Source of the DNA: Asticcacaulis benevestitus DSM 16100 = ATCC BAA-896
GTDB lineage: Bacteria > Pseudomonadota > Alphaproteobacteria > Caulobacterales > Caulobacteraceae
Assembly: GCF_000376105.1 (NCBI RefSeq)
Contig: NZ_AQWM01000022.1
Location: 1 to 63,247 of the forward strand
Direction of reading: 5' to 3'
DNA: 63,247 bases
Below the pieces are notes generated by a model. That model was not told the DNA's origin. It saw nothing but the letters and a program-made list of their open reading frames with translations, and made no database searches. Shown here piece by piece: positions 44,174-52,345 of the stretch; the first letter of the stretch is position 1, and each line of letters opens with the position of its first letter. Both the position numbers and the translations under genes were made by a program.

Positions 44174-46602
44174 GTCGCAGCGCCCGCAGTGGCAGCAGCG
44201 GTGAAGAGTTTGACGCCGAAGACCGGACCAGCGGTCTTGCCTTCCTTGGGATCGAACTTGATCGTCACCTTGGCCTTGCCCTTGGTCAGTTCAAGCGGGA
44301 TCGGATAGTTGATGTCGATCCAGGCCCCGGGCTGGCGGCCGGTCAGGCGTTCGTGGGCAATGGCGACGCCATCGACCAGAATGTCGAACACGCGGTTGTT
44401 TTCAGAGCCCCAATAGGTCGCCTGCAGGATCAGCGGGCCGACGTCCTTGCCGTCACGTTGCGTCTTCATGTCGAATGAGAAGAAACCGAGTGTGCGGGCA
44501 TCGCGGCCCTGACGGCCTCGATAGACCACCGGATAAGAGATGTCCGATTTCAGATTGTGGTCACGCTCGGGCTGCATTTCGCCAAGGTGCATGACATCGA
44601 CCGAACGTGCCGCCTCATCTTTGAGGCGTGCCTGTTCTGCGCTGTAGGCCACTTGGGCTGTCGCCCATTCGGCGTCGTTGTATTTGCTGAAATAGACGGC
44701 GTTGCGGCGCTCATATTGCGCATAGAAGGGCTTGAACGTCATGTCGCCAGGACGGCCAATGCCATTGGTCTTGTAAACCGCCTGCTCAATCGAGACTGGT
44801 GTAATGCCGGCCAGCAGATCCGCACCGACCAGGGCCGGGGCATCCCCCTGCCAAGTCTCACTGGCCGCGCCGAGATCGGCGGCCATAACCATGGGGCCAC
44901 GCAATAGCGCCACGACCTTATCGTCGCCGGCCGTGTGCTCAAAGCGCAAGGTCAGCGGCAGGTCGAGCGTCACCACATCGCCGGCGCGCCATTTGCGGTG
45001 GATCAGGGCATAGCCCTTGGCCGTGCTGGCCAGGGCCGTCTTGCCATTGACCAGCAGGGTGGCCGACTGGGCCCATGCCGGAATCCGCACGGCGACTGTG
45101 AAGGTTTTTGCGCCGGAAAGCTGGCTGACCTTGAAAGCGATGTGACCCTCATAAGGGTATTTCGTTGTCAGTTCGAAGGCGGCTTTCTGCGCCGTCCAGT
45201 TCAGTTTTGACGGGATGAACAGGTTGACGAACAGAGTATCTTCCTGCTCCCAGTAGATCGAGTCACCATGCTTGGAATGGCTCTCGATGCCCGACAGCAC
45301 GCAACACCAGAAATCATTGTCCGGCGAGGAATATTCACGCGCCGTTCCCGACATCAGCGGCATCATATAGGTGAACATGCCGGTCTTCGGGTTCTGATGC
45401 GCCAGAATATGATTGAGATGGGCGCGCTCGTAATAGTCAAAATAGGCCGCGTTCGGCGACCAGCTATAGAGGTGGCGCGTGAGCTTCAGCATGTTGTAGG
45501 TGTTGCAGCTTTCGCAGGTTTGCTCGGTGATATGGGTCGCGATCGTGTCCGGCTCGAAGAAATATTCACGGTCGGCATTGCCGCCGATGACGAACGAATG
45601 GTGCTCGGTGACGCGCTCCCAGAAGAAGGACGCGGCCCGGGCGTCTTCGGGCTTGCCGGTCAACTCGTAGAGGCGCGCCAGCGCGATCAGCTTCGGCACC
45701 TGGGTATTGGCGTGGAAATTGGCCAGTTTGTCCTCGCCGGCCTTCAGCGGATCGAGCACCTTCTTATCGTAGATACGTTCGGATAGCACGAGCCAGCGCG
45801 GGTCTTTTGTCCGGCTGTAGAGCTCGGCGAAGGATTCGTTGAGCCCACCGTATTCGCAGTTGAGCATCTTCTGGGTCTGCGCGTCATCAAGCGCGTTGAA
45901 GACTTTCTCGATATAGCCGCCAAAACCGACTGCCACCGTGATGGCTTTCTTGTTGCCGCAGAACTTATCGGCGTCGAGCAGGCCAGCGAACAGCTTATGC
46001 AGGCTGTAGAAAGGCGACCAGGCACCGTTGAGGTCGAAACCGGCGGAGCGAATATCACCGGCCATGATTTCCGGAAAGATTTCCTTGCCATCGACCAGGC
46101 TGCCGTCCTTGCGCTTTCTCATGATGGCGCCGGTATAACCGTCGCCCTGCGCCGCCTGCACCTTGACCAGTTCATCAACGATATAGTCGACACGCGCCTT
46201 GCATTCCGGATTGCCGGTCTGAGCATACATCAGCGACAGGGCGCTTAAGTAATGACCAAGCCCCTCGCCCGCGATGGTGTCCGATTCCCAGCCACCATAA
46301 ATTTCACCCTTGACCGGCAGACCGGCGAACTTATGGTAATTATGCAAGAAGCGATCGGCCGACAGATAGGTCAGATATTTGGTGTTGGCCTCGATGGCGT
46401 CGTAAAAAGGCGAAGCCGTCAGACGCACATCCTGCATCGGCACCGGTTGCGCCATGGTGGGCAGAACCACATCGCTGGAGGCGCTTTTGGGCTTGGCGAA
46501 AGCGGTGGCGGAAAGGCTGCTGAGCAGGGTGCCCGCAGCGGCGGTGCGGAAGAGGAAACGGCGGTCGACGGTGGCGGCACTGTGTGGTGTGGAGCGGGTC
46601 AT
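44170..46602 (-). CDS. GH127-type beta-L-arabinofuranosidase (DUF1680)
   Basis: An 810-residue enzyme from the ATG at 46602, which has a GAGG site at good spacing; ATG at 46623 and longer starts are also open. The signal region ends LSATAFA. The (alpha/alpha)6 barrel carries TCESCNTYNMLKL, with the Glu-x-Cys zinc ligands, and FWCCVLSGIESHSKHGDSIY, with the paired Cys that provide zinc binding and the nucleophile in Bifidobacterium HypBA1. HypBA1 releases L-arabinose from hydroxyproline-linked beta-L-arabinofuranose. A TATACTGTATA palindrome lies 45 bases upstream and GH43 follows with overlap. Confidence 0.92.
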   Translation of the reverse strand: MTRSTPHSAATVDRRFLFRTAAAGTLLSSLSATAFAKPKSASSDVVLPTMAQPVPMQDVRLTASPFYDAIEANTKYLTYLSADRFLHNYHKFAGLPVKGEIYGGWESDTIAGEGLGHYLSALSLMYAQTGNPECKARVDYIVDELVKVQAAQGDGYTGAIMRKRKDGSLVDGKEIFPEIMAGDIRSAGFDLNGAWSPFYSLHKLFAGLLDADKFCGNKKAITVAVGFGGYIEKVFNALDDAQTQKMLNCEYGGLNESFAELYSRTKDPRWLVLSERIYDKKVLDPLKAGEDKLANFHANTQVPKLIALARLYELTGKPEDARAASFFWERVTEHHSFVIGGNADREYFFEPDTIATHITEQTCESCNTYNMLKLTRHLYSWSPNAAYFDYYERAHLNHILAHQNPKTGMFTYMMPLMSGTAREYSSPDNDFWCCVLSGIESHSKHGDSIYWEQEDTLFVNLFIPSKLNWTAQKAAFELTTKYPYEGHIAFKVSQLSGAKTFTVAVRIPAWAQSATLLVNGKTALASTAKGYALIHRKWRAGDVVTLDLPLTLRFEHTAGDDKVVALLRGPMVMAADLGAASETWQGDAPALVGADLLAGITPVSIEQAVYKTNGIGRPGDMTFKPFYAQYERRNAVYFSKYNDAEWATAQVAYSAEQARLKDEAARSVDVMHLGEMQPERDHNLKSDISYPVVYRGRQGRDARTLGFFSFDMKTQRDGKDVGPLILQATYWGSENNRVFDILVDGVAIAHERLTGRQPGAWIDINYPIPLELTKGKAKVTIKFDPKEGKTAGPVFGVKLFTAAATAGAAT

Positions 46603-46646
46603 GAACGGCCTCGTTTTTGTCATTGGAACGGTTGCACCGAAATTAT

Positions 46647-46657
46647 TATACTGTATA
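46647..46657. promoter_or_regulatory. TATACTGTATA palindrome between GH127 and DUF885 genes
   Basis: A perfect palindrome in the divergent promoter region (46603-46709), extended as ATTATACTGTATACAAT. On the minus strand it reads ATTGTATACAGTATAAT, the best example of the motif in the window. It can control GH127-GH43 to the left and the two peptidases to the right. Confidence 0.65.
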
Positions 46658-46709
46658 CAATTTGCTTGCAACACCAGATACGTGTCTTTTGAACCGAGGT
46701 AATTCCCTG

Positions 46710-48470
46710 ATGAAAGCCCTTCTGCGCGCCACCGCCGTGGCCATGGTCCTGTCCACCTTAAGCGCCGCGCCCGCCTTCGCCGATGCCGCCACGGATCAAA
46801 AGTTCGAAACGATATATAAGACCGAATGGGACTGGCGCAGCAAGCAAGAAGCCGCCAATGAGGACAGCCCATCGGGTGAGGTGGCCCCTCACCTGCCGGA
46901 CGTCTCCAAAAAGGCACAGGACGCCAAGCTCGCCTATTGGCAGGACGTTCTGAAGCAACTCGATGGCGTCGACATCAAAGCCCTGTCACCACGCGCGCTA
47001 GAGAACTATCAGGTCTATCGTTTCCAGATCGAAACCCTCATCGCCGGCCAGACCTTCAAGCTCTATGAACGCCCGCTCACCGGCGACACCTCCTTCTGGG
47101 GCGATCTGTCGGGCATGGCGCGCGGCAGCTTCCGCACCGAGCAGGACTATCGCAATTACATCGCGCAACTGAGTGATATCCCGCGCTACTTCAAGGACAA
47201 CACCGACAATATGCGCGCCGGCCTGAAGCGCGGCTTCACCCTGCCGCAGATCTCGCTGCAAGGCCGTGACGCCACCATCACCAGCGTGACGGACGCAAAA
47301 AGCCTCGAAGACAATATCTATTACCTGCCGTTCAAGTCCCTGCCCGCCACTATCCCTGCGGACAAGCAGGCCGAGCTCAAGAAACTGGCGGCCGCCGCCA
47401 TTACCGACAAGGTCGTGCCGGCGCACAAGACCTTGCTGAAATTCATGCGCGAGGAGTACATCCCCGGCGCCACCAAATCGATTGCCGCCTACGACCTGCC
47501 CAATGGCAAGGCCTTCTATCAGGCTCAGGTGCACGAATATGCCACGGTCGATATGACGCCGGAGCAGATTCATCAGATCGGCCTCGATGAAGTGGCCAAG
47601 ATCAAGGCCGAGATGCAGGCCGTCAAGACTGAGGTCAAGTTCGACGGCGACCTGCCCGCCTTCAACAACTTCCTGCGCACCGACCCGCAGTTCTATGTCA
47701 CCAAGCCGCAGGACCTGCTCGATCGCGCCGCCTGGACGGCCAAGGAATTCGACGGCGTGGCGGCCAAATATTTCGGCCGGATGCCGCGTTCGCGTTTCGC
47801 CATCATTCCAGTGGCGCCCGAACTCGCGCCCTTCTACACCGGCGGACGTGGCGGCCCCGGCGGCTACTGGGTCAACACCTGGAACCTCCCGGCCCGTCCG
47901 CTCTATTCCTTGCCGGCGCTGACCCTGCATGAATCGGCCCCCGGCCACGCCTGGCAGATGCCGCTGGCTGCCGAAAACAAGGCGCTGCCGCCCTTCCGTC
48001 AATACACCTACATCTCGGCCTATGGCGAAGGCTGGGCGCTTTACAGCGAACGCCTCGGTGTCGAAATGGGCATGTATCATACGCCTTATGAGCGGTACGG
48101 CATGCTGAGCTATCAGATGTGGCGCGCGGCGCGCCTGGTGGTCGATACCGGCATTCATGCCAAGGGCTGGACCCGCGAACAGGCGCAGAATTTCCTGCTC
48201 GAAAACACGGCCCTCTCAAAGCATGAAGTGACCACTGAGGTGGATCGCTATATCGCCTGGCCAGGTCAGGCGCTCAGCTACTATCTCGGCGAAATGGCCA
48301 TCTGGAAGGCCCGCCACAAGGCTGAAGCGGCTTTGGGTGAAAAGTTCGATATCCGCAAGTTCCATGACGCCGTGCTGGAACTGGGATCGGTGCCACTGCC
48401 GGTGCTGGAAGCTCGCATTGACCGCTTCATCGCCGAAGGCGGCAAGGGCCCTTATGACGATGAAGAGTAG
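46710..48470 (+). CDS. Exported DUF885-family metallopeptidase-like protein
   Basis: A 586-residue protein from the ATG at 46710 (GAGG upstream), with a signal peptide ending PAFADA. It follows the DUF885 family throughout: a zinc motif HESAPGHAWQ, then YGEGWALYSERLG and GQALSYYLGEMAIWKAR. DUF885 proteins are predicted zinc peptidases; substrates are largely unknown. It is divergent from GH127 across a shared palindrome and overlaps the next metallopeptidase gene, which suggests that both act on the peptide part of a glycosylated substrate. Confidence 0.9.
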   Translation: MKALLRATAVAMVLSTLSAAPAFADAATDQKFETIYKTEWDWRSKQEAANEDSPSGEVAPHLPDVSKKAQDAKLAYWQDVLKQLDGVDIKALSPRALENYQVYRFQIETLIAGQTFKLYERPLTGDTSFWGDLSGMARGSFRTEQDYRNYIAQLSDIPRYFKDNTDNMRAGLKRGFTLPQISLQGRDATITSVTDAKSLEDNIYYLPFKSLPATIPADKQAELKKLAAAAITDKVVPAHKTLLKFMREEYIPGATKSIAAYDLPNGKAFYQAQVHEYATVDMTPEQIHQIGLDEVAKIKAEMQAVKTEVKFDGDLPAFNNFLRTDPQFYVTKPQDLLDRAAWTAKEFDGVAAKYFGRMPRSRFAIIPVAPELAPFYTGGRGGPGGYWVNTWNLPARPLYSLPALTLHESAPGHAWQMPLAAENKALPPFRQYTYISAYGEGWALYSERLGVEMGMYHTPYERYGMLSYQMWRAARLVVDTGIHAKGWTREQAQNFLLENTALSKHEVTTEVDRYIAWPGQALSYYLGEMAIWKARHKAEAALGEKFDIRKFHDAVLELGSVPLPVLEARIDRFIAEGGKGPYDDEE

Positions 48471-49404
48471 AGCGCTTTTTGCTCTTGTTGTCGCGCTTCT
48501 GCCCTCCGTTGCCCTGGCGACGGAGGCGGAACGCGCGGTCATGAGCAAGGCGGAAATTCCGTCGCTGGAGGCGCGCGTCATCTCGACGCCGCCGGCCGCG
48601 TTGAACCTCGATCCCTTCTATCAAAAATATAGCGATGCCGATGGCATCCCTGTGATCGGCTCGCAGACTGTGCCCGATGCCGCCATCATGGTCGCGCGCG
48701 ATATCCTTCTCTTTATGCTGTCGGAACGGCCGGATATCCGCAAACAACTGGTCCACGACGGCGCGCGCGTCGGGATTATGGCGATTGACGAGACCACGAC
48801 CGATCTGCCCGAACAGAGCGACTGGAAGAAGCCGGCCATCGACGATCCGCGCCTGTCGAAATGCGAGGCGCGGGATTACGCCAGAACCATCGGCCTGCAA
48901 TCCGATCGCGACTACTGGGCCGGGCGCGCGCGTGGCATGGGTGGCATCTATACCACCGGTGCGGCTGAGAATATCCTGGGCGTGCCGGACACGCGCTATT
49001 ACGGCGAGAACATTCTGGTGCATGAGTTTTCGCACAGCATTTTTAACGCCATCCGCAGCGCCGATCCGGCACTGGCGGCGCGCGTCGAAACCGCCTACGC
49101 CCACGCCAAGGACAAGCGTTTGTGGCAGGGCGCCTATATGGCAAACACGCTCGATGAATATTGGGCTGAAGGCACGCAGTTCTGGTTCAATTCCAACAAG
49201 GCCTACATCACCGATACCCTGACAGTGGTCGACGACGAAGACTTCAAGGCCCATGACCCAGAGCTCTATGCGCTGCTGGCCGAGGTTTATCGTGCAGATC
49301 ACCACATTCCGGCTGACGCCTATTATAAACACCCGGCACGTATGAACAGCGCGCACATCAATCTCGACGCCAGCGGCAAGGCGAAGGACGACTGTTTTTC
49401 CTAA
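48454..49404 (+). CDS. Exported HExxH metalloprotein, putative peptidase
   Basis: About 316 residues from the ATG at 48454 (MTMKSRALFALVVALLPSVALA, signal peptide); a second ATG lies at 48460. The gene overlaps the end of DUF885 by 17 bases and is surely co-translated. The motif ILVHEFSHSIFNAI (HExxH) followed about 45 residues later by LDEYWAEGTQFWF is typical of zinc peptidases of the gluzincin kind. Two cysteines (SKCEARD and DDCFS) may pair. I do not recognise the family. Confidence 0.8.
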   Translation: MTMKSRALFALVVALLPSVALATEAERAVMSKAEIPSLEARVISTPPAALNLDPFYQKYSDADGIPVIGSQTVPDAAIMVARDILLFMLSERPDIRKQLVHDGARVGIMAIDETTTDLPEQSDWKKPAIDDPRLSKCEARDYARTIGLQSDRDYWAGRARGMGGIYTTGAAENILGVPDTRYYGENILVHEFSHSIFNAIRSADPALAARVETAYAHAKDKRLWQGAYMANTLDEYWAEGTQFWFNSNKAYITDTLTVVDDEDFKAHDPELYALLAEVYRADHHIPADAYYKHPARMNSAHINLDASGKAKDDCFS

Positions 49405-49673
49405 CGGTTTTGGGCGCCGTGCAGGAACCGGACGATTTGCACGACGTCGCCCTTGACCCGACAGCCGATGATAAAAGGCGTGTGCCGAATAACCAACTCG
49501 CGCGTGCCTCTTATCTTGCCTGGACGCCCCATATTCGGATGCTCGAGAAGGCGGTCAGCCTGAAGTTCTATTTCATTCAGTTGGTTGAAAGCTGGCCGCA
49601 GACTTTCCTGCGCGACATATTCGATCGCCTGGTCGCGCTTCTGACGGGCGCACACCGTCCAGACAATTCGCAT
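49401..49673 (-). CDS. RelE/ParE-family toxin
   Basis: A 90-residue protein: MRIVWTVCARQKRDQAIEYV, LLEHPNMGRPGKIRGTRELVI, HTPFIIGCRVKGDVVQIVRFLHGAQ. The GRPG...RELV...YxV...I..ILHxxQ pattern is that of ParE/RelE toxins of the type II class. Its ATG overlaps the antitoxin stop (TAATG). Its 3' end overlaps the metalloprotein gene by four bases. Confidence 0.88.
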   Translation of the reverse strand: MRIVWTVCARQKRDQAIEYVAQESLRPAFNQLNEIELQADRLLEHPNMGRPGKIRGTRELVIRHTPFIIGCRVKGDVVQIVRFLHGAQNR

Positions 49674-49978
49674 TATTCACCAGAGGCCTTCATGCGCGCC
49701 AAGAGCGACTGGCGTTGACGCTCCATGTCAGCCTTGACCTCTTCATGCGAAATCCAGACTGTATCGGGATCATCGGCTTCGCGCAGGCCTTCTTCCATTT
49801 CCGCCACAAACCACGCATCATAATCGCGTTGCTTTTTCTGCTTGTCGATGAAATCGCGCATGGCCTCGCGCACGATCTGCGACGCAGGCCTATGGCTGGC
49901 CGCCGCTTCTGCCATAAAGGCCTCGCGCAACTCAGGCTCGATCTTCATCGTGAAAACGGCATCTTTCGGCATGATCAC
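49673..49978 (-). CDS. Ribbon-helix-helix antitoxin
   Basis: A 101-residue protein. The N-terminal MPKDAVFTMKIEPELREAFM and ASQIVREAMRDFI match ribbon-helix-helix DNA-binding antitoxins, with an acidic tail (EEGLREADDPDTVWISHEEV). ATG at 49978 or 49972 is possible. It would bind the toxin and repress the operon through the palindrome at 49992-50021. Confidence 0.85.
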   Translation of the reverse strand: MIMPKDAVFTMKIEPELREAFMAEAAASHRPASQIVREAMRDFIDKQKKQRDYDAWFVAEMEEGLREADDPDTVWISHEEVKADMERQRQSLLARMKASGE

Positions 49979-49991
49979 GGCTCCAAAAAAG

Positions 49992-50021
49992 GTACTGACA
50001 AAATATACACCTTGTCAGTAC
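49992..50021. promoter_or_regulatory. Operator of the toxin-antitoxin operon
   Basis: GTACTGACAA (49992-50001) and TTGTCAGTAC (50012-50021) form perfect 10-base arms around a 10-base spacer, 14 bases upstream of the antitoxin start. This is a typical autoregulatory site for a ribbon-helix-helix antitoxin. Confidence 0.7.
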
Positions 50022-50034
50022 TTTTCACAAGCCA

Positions 50035-51012
50035 TCAGCCCTCTTTGTGATAGGCCGTCACGCGTTCGACCTCCTCACGCGAACCCAAGACAACACCGAC
50101 ACGCTGATGCAGGGCCTCCGGCGCGATGTCGAGGATCGGGTTGACGCCATCGGTGGCCACACCGCCGGCCTGCTCGATCAGGAAGGCGATCGGATTGGCT
50201 TCATACATCAGGCGCAGCTTGCCGATGCCCTTGCGGCTATCGACCGGGTACATGAAAATGCCGCCGCGCGTCAGCACGCGGTGCACATCCCCCACCATCG
50301 AGGCCAGCCAACGCATATTGAAATCTGCGCCGCGCGGGCCGGTTTTTCCGGCCAGACACTCGTCGATATAGCGACGCACCGGGGCGGCCCAGTGACGATG
50401 GTTCGACATGTTGATGGCGAATTCGCGCGTCGTAGCCGGGATCGTCATGGCGGGCACGGTCATCAACCAGTCGCCCGATTTTTGATCGAGTGAGAAGGCC
50501 GAGACCCCCTTGCCGATCGTCAGGACCAGGGTCGTTTGCGGACCATAGATGGCATAACCCGCCGCCACCTGATGACGGCCAGATTGCAGGACATCGGCTT
50601 CGGTCACCTTACCCACGGGCGCCTTCAGAATCGAGAAGATGGTGCCAACCACGCCGTTCACATCGACATTGCTGGAACCATCGATCGGATCAAACACCAG
50701 CAAAAACTCTCCGCCTTTCAGCGGATAGATCTCTTCCATTTCCTCGGATACGAGCGCGGCGACCAAGCCTTGACCATCCACTCCACCCCAGCGCTTTTCC
50801 TCGAGCATCATGTCATTGGCAATGACGTCGAGTTGCTTCTGGACCTCGCCCTGAACGTTTTCCTGATTGAGCGCACCCTGCACGCCGTCGAGGGCGCTGG
50901 TGTTGACGGCGTGGCCGATATCGCGGCAGGCGTCCGCGACGGCGAGGATCAACTGGCGCAGGCGATCAGGCGCGGCCTGTTCGGTGAGGTATTGGGAGAG
51001 AGGTTTCAGCAT
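50035..51012 (-). CDS. fbp: Class I fructose-1,6-bisphosphatase
   Basis: A 325-residue enzyme that hydrolyses fructose-1,6-bisphosphate in gluconeogenesis. Motifs are [21 protein letters not shown] (metal-binding DPxDGSSN) and [30 protein letters not shown]. Length is normal. It lies 140 bp downstream of the M24 peptidase gene on the same strand. Growth on hydroxyproline or peptides needs gluconeogenesis, so the location inside the block may be meaningful, though no palindrome is seen in its own upstream region. A 19-base hairpin (CGGCCTT/AAGGCCG, 51061-51079) lies in that gap. Confidence 0.95.
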   Translation of the reverse strand: MLKPLSQYLTEQAAPDRLRQLILAVADACRDIGHAVNTSALDGVQGALNQENVQGEVQKQLDVIANDMMLEEKRWGGVDGQGLVAALVSEEMEEIYPLKGGEFLLVFDPIDGSSNVDVNGVVGTIFSILKAPVGKVTEADVLQSGRHQVAAGYAIYGPQTTLVLTIGKGVSAFSLDQKSGDWLMTVPAMTIPATTREFAINMSNHRHWAAPVRRYIDECLAGKTGPRGADFNMRWLASMVGDVHRVLTRGGIFMYPVDSRKGIGKLRLMYEANPIAFLIEQAGGVATDGVNPILDIAPEALHQRVGVVLGSREEVERVTAYHKEG

Positions 51013-51152
51013 GGCATCCGATGTGGCTTGTTATTATGTCAAATTGCTGTGAACCGATCACGGCCTTTTGGCAAGGCCGAATGGCTGCCCCAGTCCAGGC
51101 GAGCAACCACGCGGCGCTTGAGCTAAAAAGTGCCGTCACCATAGCCATACTT

Positions 51153-52334
51153 TTACACCCGATCTATGGCTTCCTGCGGCTCGGTGAACCATTTCGCGCC
51201 GTTTTCGGTGACGTACATATGGTCCTCGAGACGCACACCAAAGGTTTCCGGTACCACGATCATCGGCTCATTGGAGAAGCACATGCCGATATCGAGCGGC
51301 GTCTTGTCACCGCGCACCAGATAAGCCGGTTCATGGATGCTGAGGCCGATGCCATGCCCCGTGCGGTGCGGTGTGCCCGGCAGGTTGTAGTCTGGCCCCA
51401 AGCCATGCTTTTCGAGCACAGCGCGCGCCGCATAATCGACGGCTTCGCAAGGCAAGCCGATCTCTACTCTGGCAAAGGCAGCAGCCTGCGCTTCTTTTTC
51501 GATGTCCCAGATGCGCTGATACTCGGGCTTCGGCTGGCCGAAAATATAGGTGCGCGTGATATCGGAGGTATAGCCCTGCACGTAGCAGCCGGTATCGACC
51601 AGCACGAGGTCGCCGTCTTTCAGGCGTTGCTCGCCGGGCAGGCCATGCGGATAGGCGGTGCCATGGCCAAACTGGGTGATGACGAAAGAATTGCCAGAAG
51701 CGCCGAGCTTGCGGTGCGCCGCCTCGATGAAATTATTGACCTCACCCGTGGTGATGCCCTCGTAAAGCATGCGCGCCGTCGCCTTGTGGACGAGTATGGT
51801 CATGTCCTTGGCCTGCTGCATCAGGGCGATTTCGGCCGGCGACTTGTACATGCGACAGCCATTGATAACCGACGAGGCTTCCTTGATGTCAAGACCGGTT
51901 TCGCGCCCCAGGCGGCTGACCATCTCGAACGACATGGCCGGATCGACGGCCAGAACAGCGGCGCCCCAGTCCTTCATGGCCTGCGCGATCAGGGCGTGCG
52001 GGCTTTCATGTTCTTGCCACAGGCGCATATCGGCGGTGATCTGAAGATCGGCCTCCAGAGACCCGCGCTCAAAGAACGGGCAGATCAGGAGCGGTTCACC
52101 TGCCACAGGTATGATCATGCCGACCAGCCGTTCAGACGCGCCCCACGGCACACCGGCAAAATAACGCAAGGAGGCCCCTGCCCCGATCAGAAGCGCATCG
52201 GCGCCCATATCGCGCGTCAGCTTGCGCGCCTTCTCGATACGCGCCTGGCGCTCGGCCACGGTGATGGCGGGGGCCAGATGCGGATAGGCCGAGAGCTTGG
52301 CCAGTTCGGCGGCAGGTGTGGAAGAACCGATCAT
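51153..52334 (-). CDS. M24-family peptidase (Xaa-Pro dipeptidase/creatinase type)
   Basis: A 393-residue cytoplasmic enzyme from the ATG at 52334, eight bases after AGGAG; a TTG at 52337 is also open. It has a creatinase N-terminal domain (about 1-160) and a pita-bread domain with all five metal ligands: VLVDTG (Asp), SDITRT (Asp), HRTGHGIGL (His), FSNEP (Glu) and LEDHM (Glu). Members cleave Xaa-Pro bonds, or hydrolyse creatine- or ectoine-like substrates. It follows the D-amino acid dehydrogenase gene by 11 bp, so a role in releasing hydroxyproline from dipeptides is suggested by context. Confidence 0.9.
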   Translation of the reverse strand: MIGSSTPAAELAKLSAYPHLAPAITVAERQARIEKARKLTRDMGADALLIGAGASLRYFAGVPWGASERLVGMIIPVAGEPLLICPFFERGSLEADLQITADMRLWQEHESPHALIAQAMKDWGAAVLAVDPAMSFEMVSRLGRETGLDIKEASSVINGCRMYKSPAEIALMQQAKDMTILVHKATARMLYEGITTGEVNNFIEAAHRKLGASGNSFVITQFGHGTAYPHGLPGEQRLKDGDLVLVDTGCYVQGYTSDITRTYIFGQPKPEYQRIWDIEKEAQAAAFARVEIGLPCEAVDYAARAVLEKHGLGPDYNLPGTPHRTGHGIGLSIHEPAYLVRGDKTPLDIGMCFSNEPMIVVPETFGVRLEDHMYVTENGAKWFTEPQEAIDRV

Positions 52335-52345
52335 CAAAAATACTC

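Noticed and set aside
51061-51079. Hairpin between the M24 and fbp genes as a terminator
   Set aside because: The stem is good but no T-run follows on the minus strand; termination cannot be claimed.
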